Assembly: GCA_001465935.1 (NCBI GenBank) | Contig: LNKV01000104.1 | Location: forward strand, 1-28,452 | DNA from: Clarireedia homoeocarpa | Lineage: Eukaryota > Ascomycota > Leotiomycetes > Helotiales > Rutstroemiaceae | DNA length: 28,452 nucleotides | Direction of reading: 5' to 3' | Shown here: piece by piece, positions 1-11,900 of the stretch | Layout: each line of letters opens with the position of its first letter | Position numbering within the stretch: position 1 is the first letter of the stretch | Translations under genes and position numbers: made by a program | The notes under the pieces: generated by a model | What the model was told of the DNA's origin: nothing | Database searches by the model: none | What the model saw: only the letters and a program-made list of their open reading frames with translations

Positions 1-60
1 ATAGCGGGGTAGGTGGGGTATAGGCCCACTACCCTAAACTGAACGTCGTAGTATTCATTT

Positions 61-232
61 AGGCTTACAAAGCCTATAGCTTCAGGCTTGCGGAGCCTGT
101 GGGACAGGCTTGCGAAGCCTATGGAATCTATGACTTAAGGATTACGAAGCCCGTGGATCCGGATTACAAATAGGCTTGAGAGGCCTAAGGCAATAGGCCT
201 GAAGGGCCTAAGGCAATAAGCCTGAAGAGCCT
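61..232. repeat. Cluster of 15-bp quasi-palindromes
   Basis: Six spaced copies of an imperfect palindrome of the form AGGCTTxxxAAGCCT lie at about 61-75, 84-98, 106-120, 172-186, 195-209 and 218-232, with a more decayed copy near 137-152. The last copies are linked by a repeated CCTAAGGCAATA. Each unit could form a 6-bp-stem, 3-base-loop hairpin. Spacing is 22-66 bases, so this is a dispersed cluster rather than a strict tandem array. No function is evident. It may be a repeat-element remnant or a binding-site cluster. Confidence 0.7.
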
Positions 233-1143
233 ATAAATGTAGCTAGTCCTTCCCACTGTAGATAGCCCACCTCCACCACCACCATAAGCAGTTCAGTTGA
301 ATCAAGTCTTTTCGTACCTAGTGTTAAATCCATTAGCTTATAAGCTGTACATTTAGTGTACTACACGCTGAAACCTATCGCCAAGCCGCAAAAAGCTGTC
401 TTGTGTCGATGTTCTGCACCATCCATCTTGACTCTTCCGAATTTCCTTATCGAAGGATCATTAAATCCATAACTACCTGTTTTCAAACATACACGTCTTA
501 AACCCCATACACATCACTTTACTCAAATCTCTTTCATGATCTCCAGGACAGGCTTGCAGGCCCAAGCAGGCGAAAGCTTTCCCGTTCACCGTCACCAACC
601 ACGGCGTTATCCGCATGATTTACAAGAAATTTCAAATCTACTAGCAAAGACGAAAAGATTCTGATTTATACAATTGGTTGTAAATTGGAGATGATTACAA
701 TCCAGTATCGTCGATCCCACCTGATCATGCTGCTTTTGGCTTCAGGCATCGGACTCTTATGCGCACTCAGATCCTTCCTACTCGATTGAAGCGATCGAGA
801 TGCAAGGTGTCCGGTTGTGGAATTGTTTCCTCATTCAAGTAAGTATGGCTAAGGCTGTGTGAATGAGGCTATCAACGTCAACATGTCTTAGTATTCGGCA
901 TGACTTCCCAATGGATATCATCGCCTTCTCAGCAGCTGGATGCCACAGAGCGTATAAGGCATATTGAGAATCCTAGGGTTGAGGATATTCACAGCCAGCG
1001 TAACACAAGAGACTCTTGCGCGGTGTCATGATTTCATCGACGTACTCAAAGATGGTGTATGATGTAGCACGGTGTCCGTTGAGGATTTCATCGACCCGAG
1101 TATAAGAGGTGCGCGTATCACAGCGGTTCTCATCAGTATTAGC
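233..1143. other. No supported gene
   Basis: No convincing coding region. A short stretch near 797-830 reads RCKVSGCG, like the start of a C2H2 zinc finger, followed by GTAAGT at 838. It has no second Cys/His pair and no extended frame. Open frames near 973-1235 have no recognisable protein features. Confidence 0.5.
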
Positions 1144-2439
1144 ATGAAGCAAACGCATACCTTCACTCTCATCAAAGACCAATCAACAATAGACAACCGC
1201 CTCTCTTTCACCGGGACACCGCTTACAACCCCCACAGCAACCTCCCCTCATATACTCGTCGTCGGCGGCGGCGTCGCCAGTCACATCACCTCCTGGGTCC
1301 TGCTTGATGCAGGCTACAGAGCCACCATCCTCTCCAAAGAGCGAGCATCCTACGGCAAAGAACAACGGATCACATCCCAAATCGCTGGAGCGCTCTGGGA
1401 GTTTCCTCCGGCCCTCTGCGGTTAGCACCACGACCCCATCTCCCTGGACCATTCAAAGAGATGGTGCATGATTGCGTACAAAGTGTGGGATCATATCACC
1501 TCCGACCCCGACCTATCAACTGCTTCGGGCGTCAGGATGAAGAAATCTGCTTTCTTTTCTTCCCTTACAATATGGGAGAGAATGAAGAACAGTTGCAGAA
1601 GATGAACGAAATTGAGGCCAGCAGGGCGAGAAAATTCAAACACTCTAGGAGCCTGATCGATCAATACGGCATCAGTTAGGAATACAAAGTGCGTGGACGC
1701 TTACGAACTTCTGGCTCCGATCACCGATACCGATAAGGCAATGTCGTGGTTGACGAAATTGGTCACACACAAGGAAGCCAAACGGATCCCTGAAGCTATT
1801 CATGGAGACCCTCTCGACTGTGAAGAAAACTCCGTGCCCGGTTTAATGCGCACGTCATTATCAACACCACCGGCCTAGCAGCACAGGAACTTGCATCAGA
1901 CTCCTCTTGTTGTCCCATTCGGGGTGCCCTAATTCGAGTCATCAACGACGGTGCCAGATTCCCAAAGGTCGATGCGGCTCTGAGTATCTCGGCCGACATT
2001 CTCTCTGAACACAAATCCAACGAGATAATCTTTATCGTTCCCAGGAGTGATCGGATCCTGCTGCTGGGCGGTGTCAGTGAACCACACAAATGGAAGCTGG
2101 ACTACACTCTGGATTTGCCCGTAATTCAGAGGATGAAGGAGAGGTGTGAGAAGTTCTTGCCCGGGTTGGAGCATGCGGAGCTGGATGAGGAATACCTAAT
2201 ACCTCTTGGCACAGGGACTGCGACCCTTCAGGAAGAATAATGTTCTTCTTGAATGGGAGCTGAGACCGCGCAGCCGAGGGGAGAGCTTGGATGATGGAAA
2301 GGATGGGGATAATGCAGTTAGTAGAATCATTCAATCGTATGGACATGGAGGTGCGGGATGGAGTTTGTCGTTTGGTTGTGCGGGGGATGTGTTGGAGCTG
2401 GTGAAGGAAGTCCTGGCTGGTGTGCCGCTAGACCTATAG
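1144..2439 (+). pseudogene. D-amino-acid oxidase-type FAD oxidoreductase, broken
   Basis: This is a relic of a D-amino-acid oxidase-like flavoenzyme (oxidative deamination of D-amino acids, usually peroxisomal). The N-terminal dinucleotide-binding segment reads HILVVGGGV near 1246-1275, but the third glycine region has decayed. SQIAGALWEFPP and GALIRVIN follow. The C-terminal family signature is present as SYGHGGAGW, with Gln-Ser where the family usually has a His before the Tyr. The reading frame is recovered only by changing frame near 1550, 1690, 1835 and 2200, and by passing TAG codons at 1423 and 1677. Both stops are explained by CAG-to-TAG change. The break near 2200 is a 7-base tandem duplication (2191-2197 and 2198-2204). 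The true start is uncertain; 1144 is the nearest in-frame ATG upstream of the FAD motif. I see no intron that would restore the frame. Confidence 0.85.
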
Positions 2440-3303
2440 CTATGGAATGATCTAGAAGAGAAACCTAGAAAAGTTTTGCAGCTTCAAATGATGGAAAAGC
2501 TGATCTGATCCAAGCTTCCCTTTATAGTCACACGCGACAACATTTTTTAGTCAGTCCGAATTGGTCTCAGAAGGTAAGCAAAAGGTGAGCGCAGTAAGCA
2601 TCACCCTACGAAGTAAGCTAAAGTAGATCCAAGAACCGTTCGGCTATACTTGCCGCAACCAAATATACACGTACCGCCCACGAGTATTAATCCTGTCAGA
2701 AATGGAGGGGATATGATTGATTTTATGAATATGTATGATTTTATTAAAGTCTGAGATGCTACATTGTACAGGACGAGACATTTATACTCGATGTACCGAG
2801 GTTATGACTAATCGCTTTCCAACAAATCCATATTGCCAAGTGTGAAAGCTCGATCGTAACCGGAACGGCAATTTCTTCCTTTCTTCCATTTCAAGCCAAA
2901 CTGGAGATTGTATACTTTCCATCCGACATGAGAGGAGAGACCGCAGTTCAATTGTTTACTACTGTAGTACTCTTCCCATTCTGATGATAGTACCTAGCAA
3001 TTAGATCCTACAGTGTTTCTGAATTCCTGCCGTTCACTCCATCGTATCAACAGGCCACTGTCCCCTATTGTGTGCATTTGCTCAAATCTCTTGTCAAGTT
3101 CGGCCCTGAACTGGCCACTGGCACGGACGACCCCCTGGATTGATTGATTGACTGGGCGAGCAATGCAATTCGCAAGATCTCCGGAAGTGCAGGCTGCAAA
3201 TGATGACTCAGCCAGCTTGGCTCGCCGCTTACCCGATAACTTGAAAATGGAAGTAGCAATAGAGGCTAGAAAGTATCGCCTATTCTACTTCGTTGATGCC
3301 TAA
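2440..3303. other. Intergenic, no feature supported
   Basis: About 860 bases without a convincing gene. The small open frames here (for example minus 3065-3259) have no recognisable protein features. No RNA gene or transposon terminus was recognised. Confidence 0.5.
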
Positions 3304-3606
3304 TCAATTCCTCTTGAATACCTCTTGCATATTCGCAATAAAGGCCGGCAAGGCCGGCACCGCCGCCTCATCGCGAGATGTCTGAGGAGTCGGCAACGGT
3401 GTAATGAGGTAGGCTGTGGACCGGGTTAAGGCGATAGCCGTGACACAAACGCGGTGAGATGATGTAGAATAGAAGTCGTTACAGTTGTCGCCTCGAGGGG
3501 AGAAGAAGTCGCTCCTTTTATCCATGAAGCCCCAGCCCCTGATGGAATGCATCGCCAGGCGGACGGCGGCCGCTCCAAAAACGAATGGAAGCAAAGAACA
3601 CCGCAC
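3304..3606 (-). CDS. Possible hypothetical protein fragment
   Basis: A 100-codon minus-strand open frame, moderately hydrophobic at its N terminus, includes the segment GWGFMDKRSDFF and a Pro/Thr-rich stretch. It lies downstream of, and in the same frame as, the large pseudogene ending at 3715, but there is no sign that the two were joined. An overlapping frame (3426-3671) reads upstream of it, so the two could be pieces of one frameshifted gene. I recognise no family. The sequence looks slightly more protein-like than a random frame, and that is the only support. Confidence 0.25.
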   Translation of the reverse strand: MRCSLLPFVFGAAAVRLAMHSIRGWGFMDKRSDFFSPRGDNCNDFYSTSSHRVCVTAIALTRSTAYLITPLPTPQTSRDEAAVPALPAFIANMQEVFKRN

Positions 3607-3714
3607 GACGTCCTTATGCCTCCTTCTCGAATGTCGTTCATCACCGTTGCTGCGTAACTAAGTACAGTCACCGGACCGTACGAATCCCCCCCCGCCTACC
3701 GTACTTATTTCCAC

Positions 3715-6700
3715 TTAACTTTTCACCAACCGAATAACAACCTTTGTCTCATCCACCTGCTGTACATACTCCAGTCTAACCGGACAAACCACATCCATCT
3801 CTTCTTCTCCGTCATACCCCTTATTGACCTCCACGCCCCCCAGCACAAAACTCATCTCGTCAAGACACGTCACGTCCACCCACCCCCAATGACTCCGCGG
3901 CCTCATTACCAGTCTAAGGACCTTCTCGGCAGACGAATACGTCGGCAGCACGTTCATTCTCAGATTCGAGAGCATGAAGGTCCCGCTTCCTTTGTAGTCG
4001 TCGCACAGACAATAACGGTTGTCGTCGCCGACTAGTACGTCAATTGTCAGACTCTGGAGCTGCCAGTCTAGCACGCTGGACTAGTAGACGATGGAAAAGA
4101 TCAGGTCCTGCGGGTAGGGGAGGCTGGTCGGGACGCCGCTCGCGCCTGGGGTGGAGATGGGGTAGACTTTATAAACATAAACTGGGGGGCTGGATTTTGA
4201 TCGCAATAGCTACTTTGATTTGGGGTGTTGTTTAGGAGGCGGGAGCGGTTTCACCGGGCGGATAGAGGAGTGGAAATGCGGGGAGGGCGCGTCGAGGTAT
4301 AATCGTGGTAGGGCGCGGCGGTCGGCATGGGAGAGGTGGTTTATTGCTTGCGTAGAGATGGCCTTTTTGTGAACGGGGGAGGCGGGGGTCCGAGATGGAT
4401 AGGTGTGGGTTGTGAGAAGAGGGGGATTGGGCACGGCGCCGGGGAGCCTGATCTTGAGCTGCCAGCAGGGTTCGTTGAGCTGGATGCCGAGCATGGCGGC
4501 CGTGGGGCTGATTTCGGCGAACCATCCCGGCTTCCACTCGTGTTCTCCTCCTCCAGAGTTGTTGTCCTTGAGGGTGGCGTAGACGTGTTTAGCGAGGTGC
4601 TCGGCGTTTAGGATGCAGAGATCGTCGACGTCTTTTGAGGTACCCCAGATGTAGGGGCGGAGGGACCCTAAGTGCTCGTCCGCGCCGGTTCGCTTCCACG
4701 CCGGCTGTTCAAAGGGACATTGCATGTACGGATCTTTTTGGTCCGCGGAGGTGTACATGCGCTTGTACGCCAGCTTGATGTCCTCACGCGTCAGGGACGA
4801 CTTAGCGTCGGAGAAGCACTGCTGATGCGCCGGTTGGGCCAAGGTGAGAAATTCCAGTTTGGTTGTTCCCGGCGCTTCGGTCAGTAAGACCAGCATGAGA
4901 TCGGTGTCGAGAATCTCCTGCCGTGCAATGAGTGGCTGGTGCTCCGGGTTGGCGACCGGTTGCGTGGAGACGACGAGATCGGGAAACTCTTTGATCACGG
5001 CCGAGCGGAGCAGAAAGCCGTACGTGGGCACTGGCGGCCGGTATCCGAGATCTGGGTTGACGTGCTCTCGGTAGCGGGTAATCGCTTTCTTCATGGCCTC
5101 GCGCACGCGGTCTTTGTCGCGATCGATCTGGTTGCCAAGACAGAGGGCACCATCGACCAGAGCCCCGGTCCAGTTCGGGTCGACGTGGAAGAACCGCAGG
5201 CTCTCCTGGGGCAAATGGGAGGCGTCCGTGACGAGGTAGTGCATTGGCACCTTGATGAGGAAGAGCAGGTCGGGGACGAACTTCAGGACCACCATCCAGT
5301 CGGCCGATGCGGGCGTGTTGTGTTCGTCATATGGCGGATCGTAGTGCGGATCGTCGCTGTCACGGACCCGGGTATAGTCTGGATCCACGGAGCTGCGTGT
5401 TGTAGCTCCGCATCGAGAATATCCTCTACCGAGGCATGGTGATAGGTAACCTCAACGTCTGGCCTGGCAGGGCGCCGCCAGCTTCGAGAGAGGTCGATGG
5501 CAGGCACACTTTCTGATTCACCCGCCAGGGGTATTTCAGCGAGATACGCAACGAGGTTGCCCAGTCGGCGAGTGAGGTGTTTCTTCTCCATAACCGAGGT
5601 TCCCGTCGCATAAAGGACAGCACGCCGCGTCTTGTCAGTGGCCTGCTGTAGGATCTCCTTGCGTACCCGGCAGAGGGCGGCTGTAACAGACTGATCTGCC
5701 AGCGCGAGGGTGCGGCCGAGTTGCCAGGCTACTGAATAACTAAGATCCATGAAACCAACTTTCTGGTCAAGGATCTGGAGGGCCTGTCCCGAGTTAGACA
5801 GCGTCTCCCGTGTTGTGCCTGTGACACTCTCAGGAACAAAGGGCGAACGAGTAAATGCGGCCGTTGCGTCGCCCTTGATCGTCCGCCATCGCAGCATGGA
5901 GAATCAATCTTCTAGGCGTTTTGCTGCCTTGGCGGCAATAGTAGACAACGGGGAGTCGTCGGCATCGACTTTTGGAATAAGCTCGGTGAGTGACCGCAGC
6001 ATCCCCTACGTCTTGCCGAGGCTCTCGAATGCGCCTGCGAGCTTGAAAGAGCCGGCTGGGAGACAAGCATGTGACCAGCTGTGTAGTGACGGCAGCGCTA
6101 TCAGCTTGGATGGATCCGTGGGATACGCCATTTGCTCGATTCCCTCGATTGATACGAGATGGCTGACAAACATAGCTGGACGAGGCCGTCCAGGTGGCCC
6201 GGTCCGATGCGAAGGGATGATGCTGAACAGCCGGTCTGTGGCTTCATCGTCCTCTCTAGCATGGGCTATGCCTTCTGTGTTGACGTGGCGCACATGGGCG
6301 AGGTATTGGTACCGCGATACACTGCAGAAGTTCTGATCTGATACGGGAAGCCCGTCTTCGCCCAGGCTCGCGAACAGACGGCCAAATAGGTCCGGTTTGA
6401 TAAAGATGAGCTCACCCTTCGGCTGCGACTCCCCATTGACAGTTTTGTACGGCGTCACAACCTGGGTTTGATCGAGGCGCAGGAATTCCGGAAGATCCAA
6501 CTTGACCGAGAGTGTCGGTGTTTGCTCGATGCCGGCGGCGAACTTTGATGTTGCGGAAAATATGCTATTCTTGTCGGCGCTGCCTTTGAGCTGCTGCTCG
6601 TCGGCCTCAAAAGTGAGACAAGCCAGCCACGGAATGCGGTTCCGTACCTTGTCTTCGGCCACGGTTTGGCGCCCTGGACCCGTGTCGAACCCGCGCTCCC

Positions 6701-6962
6701 ATGGTAGCGTCGTGTTGTTCAACACAACGTGGGCGAGCGTCTCGACTGGCGCACTGCTGCCCAGGGCTGGGAAAGTCGAGTACACGCAGCCGGGAGGCAG
6801 CACGAAGCGCGGCGCTAGAACCTCGAAGACTTGCTTGGTCGGACCTGTTTTCTTTGCCGTCGAAGTTGACTCGACTTTGATCTCTTGTGTCACTTCGATC
6901 TCATACTTGCCCGCACGAAGTCCCGGGATGTGCGACGAGAAGAGTTCGTATCCCGGTGCGGC
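3715..6962 (-). pseudogene. Large conserved protein of unknown function, broken (block gene A)
   Basis: The remnant of a protein of about 1,080 residues. One minus-strand frame runs from 6962 to about 5400 and then shifts to the frame that continues to 3715. In-frame stops are TAG at 6006-6008, TGA at 5904-5906, TAG at 4210-4212 and TAG at 4081-4083. Near the N terminus it reads YELFSSHIPGLRAGKYEIEV, then a PPGCVYSTFP segment, LAHVVLNNTTLPWER and PWLACLTF. From memory, this order resembles uncharacterised proteins of actinobacteria and other bacteria; I know no assigned function. The segment from about 5350 to 4400 is long, uninterrupted and rich in Trp, Pro and Asp. No signal peptide or membrane segment is visible. 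No ATG was found: a TGA lies just upstream of 6962, so a first exon may be missing. It is divergent from the lectin-like gene at 7466 and is read here as part of the same block. Confidence 0.75.
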
Positions 6963-7465
6963 AAGTCAAGATCATAACGGGTCTAATAGTAGTGTACACT
7001 TGATCCTTGTTTAACCATCATCCTCGCATCTGCTGATCTAGAACCAAATTCTAGGCCCGGCCCCAAGCCCCTTTGGGATAGCTCACCTCAACTCCAGCTC
7101 GTCACGGACCTTGGCTTTCACATATCGTTCAGATCTGGGCGCTCGCTAAGGTATCCATCAGACACTCAGCTCCCCACCAGACGTGACGAATACAGTATCC
7201 GCCCGATGCAGACGGAGCAGCAGTGCAACGGCAGCGTCCCGCATAACGCTATCAACTCCTTGGCTGACCCCGGCCACGCAAAAGGATCGAGTGAAGGTGT
7301 CAATGATTTGTGAAGTTCCTGGTGATTTTCTCCAGGCATAAAGGGTGGACTTCCTCGCACGCAGACAAATTTCGAATTAACCTAGACAAGATTCAGAGTT
7401 GCACCAACCTTAGACTTCGATCTATCACCCACATTTGTTGAACTCTCCAATACACATCTGTCAAG
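6963..7465. promoter_or_regulatory. Divergent intergenic region between block genes A and B
   Basis: About 500 bases separate the minus-strand gene A from the plus-strand gene B, so it probably held promoters for both. The plus-strand start sits in a good fungal context (CAAGATGGC at 7462). A missing first exon of gene A may also lie here. No specific operator was identified. Confidence 0.4.
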
Positions 7466-8536
7466 ATGGCAAACCCTGTGGCGACCATCATCATCAACCC
7501 TCTCTCCAAAAAGGAGACCCTTCTTTTCACGGTGCCGGGAGTGAAGCGCCAGCTGGGTATGGCGATCTACCCCTTAGACAAAACCGGCACCATACATCCT
7601 TATCAGGACAATGGAGTGCCTACAGGCTATGTGGCCACACCTGGTGCCCTCGCCGCCGTGATCCGGCGCGGATTGGTCACAGTCTACGGCTTCACTAACC
7701 AGGGCGTCGTCCCTGAACCAGAGAAGCCGGCGGGCGAGACTCCAGCCATTGCTCCAGCCAAGACCAACACACTTTCGCAGTTGATGAGGACCTAAACACA
7801 TCTTATACCGGTCTAGCTGCCGTCAGCGATGAGCAGGACATCTCTTATCTGTATTTCGCCAAGCAGGTGTAAGTGGTCTTACCCCTTGTACTATGTCCGG
7901 GGTTAAAGGGGCCCTTGCTGACATTAGATAACAGTAGCGCTGGCCAGCATCCCACTATGTGTGAGGCCATCCTTCAGCAAGGTTCCGAGCCCGAGACACA
8001 GATAACAGGAGCCACCGTGATCCCGACCTCCAGATTGGCCGCGCTCTACTTCTCAATTCCGGACGCCGACGAGGGCGAGCGCTTGATCTTCTTCCAACAC
8101 GACAGCGGATCAGGCAAACCGATTCAATGTATCAAGATCAACGCCAAGGGGAAAAGCGACCGTGAGTTGTTTCTGTTCTATGGTAGATCTTATTTAATGA
8201 TGACTTAAGATATCTAACGTTTCCTCGCAGCGCTCAACCCTTCTGGGCACCACCGTCGCCGCCGAGGGTACCCCTCTGGCAGCGACTTACGTCGATAATA
8301 CCGACGGCACGCGCGTGATCTACCTCTTCTTCGTCAACACCAATCAAGAACTGTACCAGATATACAAGAAGGGCCAGAGCGACTGGACGACGCCCGCAAT
8401 CGTCCCGGATGTGACCCATGTTCTCCTAGGGTCGCAAATCACGGCAACGCATGACCGCAAGCACAATCACGTCTTCTACATTCAGAGTGAGAATCCCAAG
8501 AAGGGATATCTGAACCATAGGGCCCCGTTGGTATGA
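7466..8536 (+). pseudogene. Lectin-like beta-propeller protein (block gene B), probably frameshifted
   Basis: The predicted protein of about 300 residues has repeated blades of the type seen in fungal fucose-binding lectins: YLYFAKQV, RLAALYFSIPDA, RLIFFQHDS, RVIYLFFVNTNQELYQIY, SDWTTPAIV and HVFYIQSEN. These proteins bind sugars through a six-bladed propeller. The fold call is by pattern, and I cannot confirm the sugar ligands. Two introns are clear: 7869-7934 (GTAAGT...CAG) and 8162-8230 (GTGAGT...CTAAC...CAG). Even with these removed, the frame must slip near 7700-7776 (frame 2 to 1, in a Pro/Ala-rich linker) and near 8240. I therefore call it a pseudogene, though an unrecognised intron could explain the first slip. 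The start is ATG 7466 in a good context. There is no signal peptide. The first ~90 residues (start MANPVATIIINP) precede the propeller. Confidence 0.6.
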
Positions 8537-8914
8537 GTTTGGGCTGAGGGAGGAGAGAGATACTAGCAATTGCTGTAGTTATCTTTATTATTCAATCTAC
8601 TAACGTAATCTACAAGCGAGATGAACACCCAAGCGAGTTGAACACTTTCTACTACTGCCTAAACGTGCAGGCACTGGGGGCAAAGATGAACTGCTCTCTG
8701 TGATCGGGCTTTACGATGGCGGGGCATCTCCTCGCTAAGTATCTCGGACGTGAAGTCCGGTGTTGCTGACGCTGGGTTGCGTTCGCCGTGCCCTAGGTAC
8801 TACCGTCTTAAGACTAGTTATTTGGTATCCGTAGACGTCAGGCGATTACAACGCCGTCGTCGTCTTGTTTGTGTCCTTAGGGTTATCCAGAGTCTAGCTC
8901 AACGGGCCGTAGCC
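8537..8914. other. Intergenic between block genes B and C
   Basis: An open frame extends upstream of 8915, but its residues look unlike protein, and ATG 8915 (GCCATGG) is the better start. This gap probably held the gene B terminator and the gene C promoter. No motif was identified. Confidence 0.4.
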
Positions 8915-11900
8915 ATGGCTTTCACCACAGAAGAGGAAGAGAAGAGGCCGCGGAATCTTGCCATCCCGATGAAACTGGACGCCTTCGTCTTCAACCGCAG
9001 TTTATGCACCGCCAAAGACAAGGAGGCGCGCATCGTGCCTATCACGCAGTACAACTACACCTTCCTGCGCATGGAGGATCATATAGTACAGAGCGACCTT
9101 CTACCTCACGCTGATCTGCACTACAGTGCTCGCCCCGAGACGAACCCTCGGTTTACCGACCTGGGCCGGCAAACAACCCGCACGAACCGGCTCGATGTCT
9201 ACCTTCACTGGGTTTTACCGCGCGCCTTTCGGAGCGGCACGGCCGGCACGCCAATCCAAGACAAGAGACAGCCCGAGGCGACAGCAAAGGGTATCAGCGA
9301 CAAAGTTGAAGACCCAAAGGCACCGGTGTTTCCGCAGGCGCCCAACCGATGGCTAGTGGTGCGTCGGCTTGATCCAAATACTACGGAGCTGAAGGAGGCA
9401 TCCATCCAGCCGGTGGAGGCTTGGATTATCGAGAGTGATCGTATGCGCACTATCGACAAACTTGGGCCAGAGGTGGATGTGCAGGTCGACGTCGCGCTCT
9501 TCATTACGTCCTATCTTGCCGAGGGCCAAGACCCGAGCAAAGTCGAGACCAAGAAACAAGCCGAGGTGTTCATTGGCGTGCGAACCCCGGTGGATCAATA
9601 GCCGGGAGAAGATGTGCTCAAAACCGAACAGTGTGTGGGACTGAGTGTCGCGAGCAGTTCAAACCAGCTCTTTCCCAACTATCAGTACCACTGCGGCAAT
9701 GTCTTTTCCATGCTCGACACTTTCTCCTACGTCAAGGGCAAAGATACCAAGACGCTCAAGGAGGTTCGGGCTAGCTACTACGTCGTTGGCTGGCAGTCCA
9801 AGCTGGATAAAGACCTGCTCAACATCTCTGAAGGGACGCGCGGGGACCGTCTCCAGTCGTTGTAGATGAAGCTCAACAAGCAGTCCAAGCTGCCAGCCGC
9901 CGTGGAAAAGTGGCTGCAGGACGCTGGCAAGACATCGGCGCAGAGTATCTGTCATGGCGCCATGTATGATGTGGAATGGAATGCCGATGCACGGCCACCC
10001 AAAATACCTGCCAACGACTGCGCCGAGCGACTCCACGAGCGCATGCCCGTGGCAGTCGGCACCACCGCCATAGATACGTTGATCACGTATGCGGCAAGCC
10101 ACCAGTCGCCAGATACCTTCGAGGAAGATCTCTTCAAGCTGCGGGTGCTGTTGCAAGCGGTCGATGACAGCCTCGACGCGCACGAGAGAGCTGCTGACGA
10201 GCTTACAAGCGAGGACTTCATGCACGTCGACGGTGGCACGCAGTTCATGCACGCAGATCAGAGCGCCAAGGAACCGGCGAAGCCGCCGTCACCGGATACT
10301 CAAAAAGCGTTCCGCGAACTGAACACCGCACAGCGATTGCTCGACTCCCTCACTCGTCGTCGCCAACAGCTGCGGTGGAACATGTTTGCTATTTGGTGGC
10401 GCTATATCTTAGACAACGACAACAAGAACGAGCACCGCCGCTCCGAGTACATCGTAGCTATCAAGGACGCGCGGCTATCGCGGCGGAAGATCGATACAGT
10501 TATCGGGAGGCTTGGGAAAGAGGTCAACCGACGAAAGAAGCTTGTGACCAAGGACCCTGAAGAACCCAAGGCTGGCATAATGCAAGAATTCAGTGTGAGG
10601 CGAGATCCCACAGTGCTTGTTACCGGTGTGAGCGAAGATTTTCCAGAAGGGACTTAGAGTCCGGTTAGACACGCAGCTGGCTAACGCCCAAGGGAAGGTT
10701 CTAAGCGACGACTTCCCAGGTCCGAGACACGTGCCAAAAGACCTCCGGCCGTCAGCTTCCGGCCTCCTCCAGGAATTCGATGCGCTCTCAGTTCCAACAC
10801 GAGAGAAACTAGAAGCAAAAAACGGTGTCTTTTTCCCGGTCTACCACGACGGCAAGTACGCGGACAAGGATCCAAGCGACGAAAACAACCCCTGGCGCGA
10901 CCAGTGGAACAAGACCCAACCGTGGGTTCCCCTCTACATAGAGTGGGAAGGGCAATACACGTATATCCCCAAGGGAAAATAGGATATAGTTGAGCAGCCA
11001 ACCGAGCACCAGTCATTATGCGGCGGGAGGACGCAGTACGGTCTCGTAGCAGACGTCACAAAGGGTTAAAGTGGCCCAAAGGCGGATATACGCCTTGTCT
11101 CGGGCCGCAGTCTCATCCTACCGCAGCCCAGCTTCACACTGGAGGCACATATCGACCGCATTTTGGACACGATTTCAAAGGAGGAGCTCAAAAAGTATCT
11201 ATCTGAAGAGCGGTAGGCCCTACTGAAGGAGAATCTCACAAAATTCGCTTTCCTGTCGGCGCCCCTTCAGGGGCTAACGGATCACCTCCTCACTCTAGCC
11301 AACGGCAACCACGTCAAGCCGCTAATCCGGGTACCGGGCCAAAAGCCGGTGCCGCTTGCCGACGCGCAAAAGGCGGCCCAAGAGATCGAGATTGACATTG
11401 ACGACCTGGGTCTAATCGATGGTGCCTCAGATCCAACGCTATACGGGCCTTACATAACCCTCCTCGGGAAGCAACAGAGCGGTTTCAAGCCAACGACACA
11501 CGGTCAGTTCCGCTTTACCAAGCTCAACACTATGGACAAGTTTGGTCAGGCCATCTCGGTCATCGACCCGGTCCCGGCAGATAGCGGACACGCTCTGCTG
11601 TATCCCTGTATCAGCGAGTTCTTCGCGCCGCAGCCTCTTCTGGCCGACGGATTGCCTAACATCGTGGACCGTTCGCGGTCTAGCAAAAAGGGGAGTGCGA
11701 GTTCCTGCAGCTGCCGATGGGCATCAACCAGCCAGCACGTCTCAACGCCGCTTTCCTGTCTTCTTCGCACAGTGATCGCGACAACTGCGAAGCCTACTGG
11801 CGTCCGGCCGCTGACTGGGAGGAGGAGAGCCCCGTCTGGGGCTGGGTCATAGTCAACTACGTCGACCGCAGCCTGTAGCTGTTCCTGCCGGACGGGAGCT

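Noticed and set aside
790..900. Possible C2H2 zinc-finger exon (RCKVSGCG followed by GTAAGT)
   Set aside because: Only one Cys pair, no His pair, and the frame hits a stop after the possible splice; too short to support a gene.
4327..5442. Long plus-strand open frames (4327-4611, 4939-5442) opposite gene A
   Set aside because: They are antisense to the conserved minus-strand frame; GC-rich codons on the coding strand leave open frames on the other strand. No protein-like features.
5749..6336. 195-codon plus-strand open frame
   Set aside because: Antisense to gene A, which reads as a recognisable protein in the other direction.
9659..10252. 197-codon minus-strand open frame opposite gene C
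   Set aside because: Antisense shadow of a conserved plus-strand frame; composition and lack of motifs do not support a gene.
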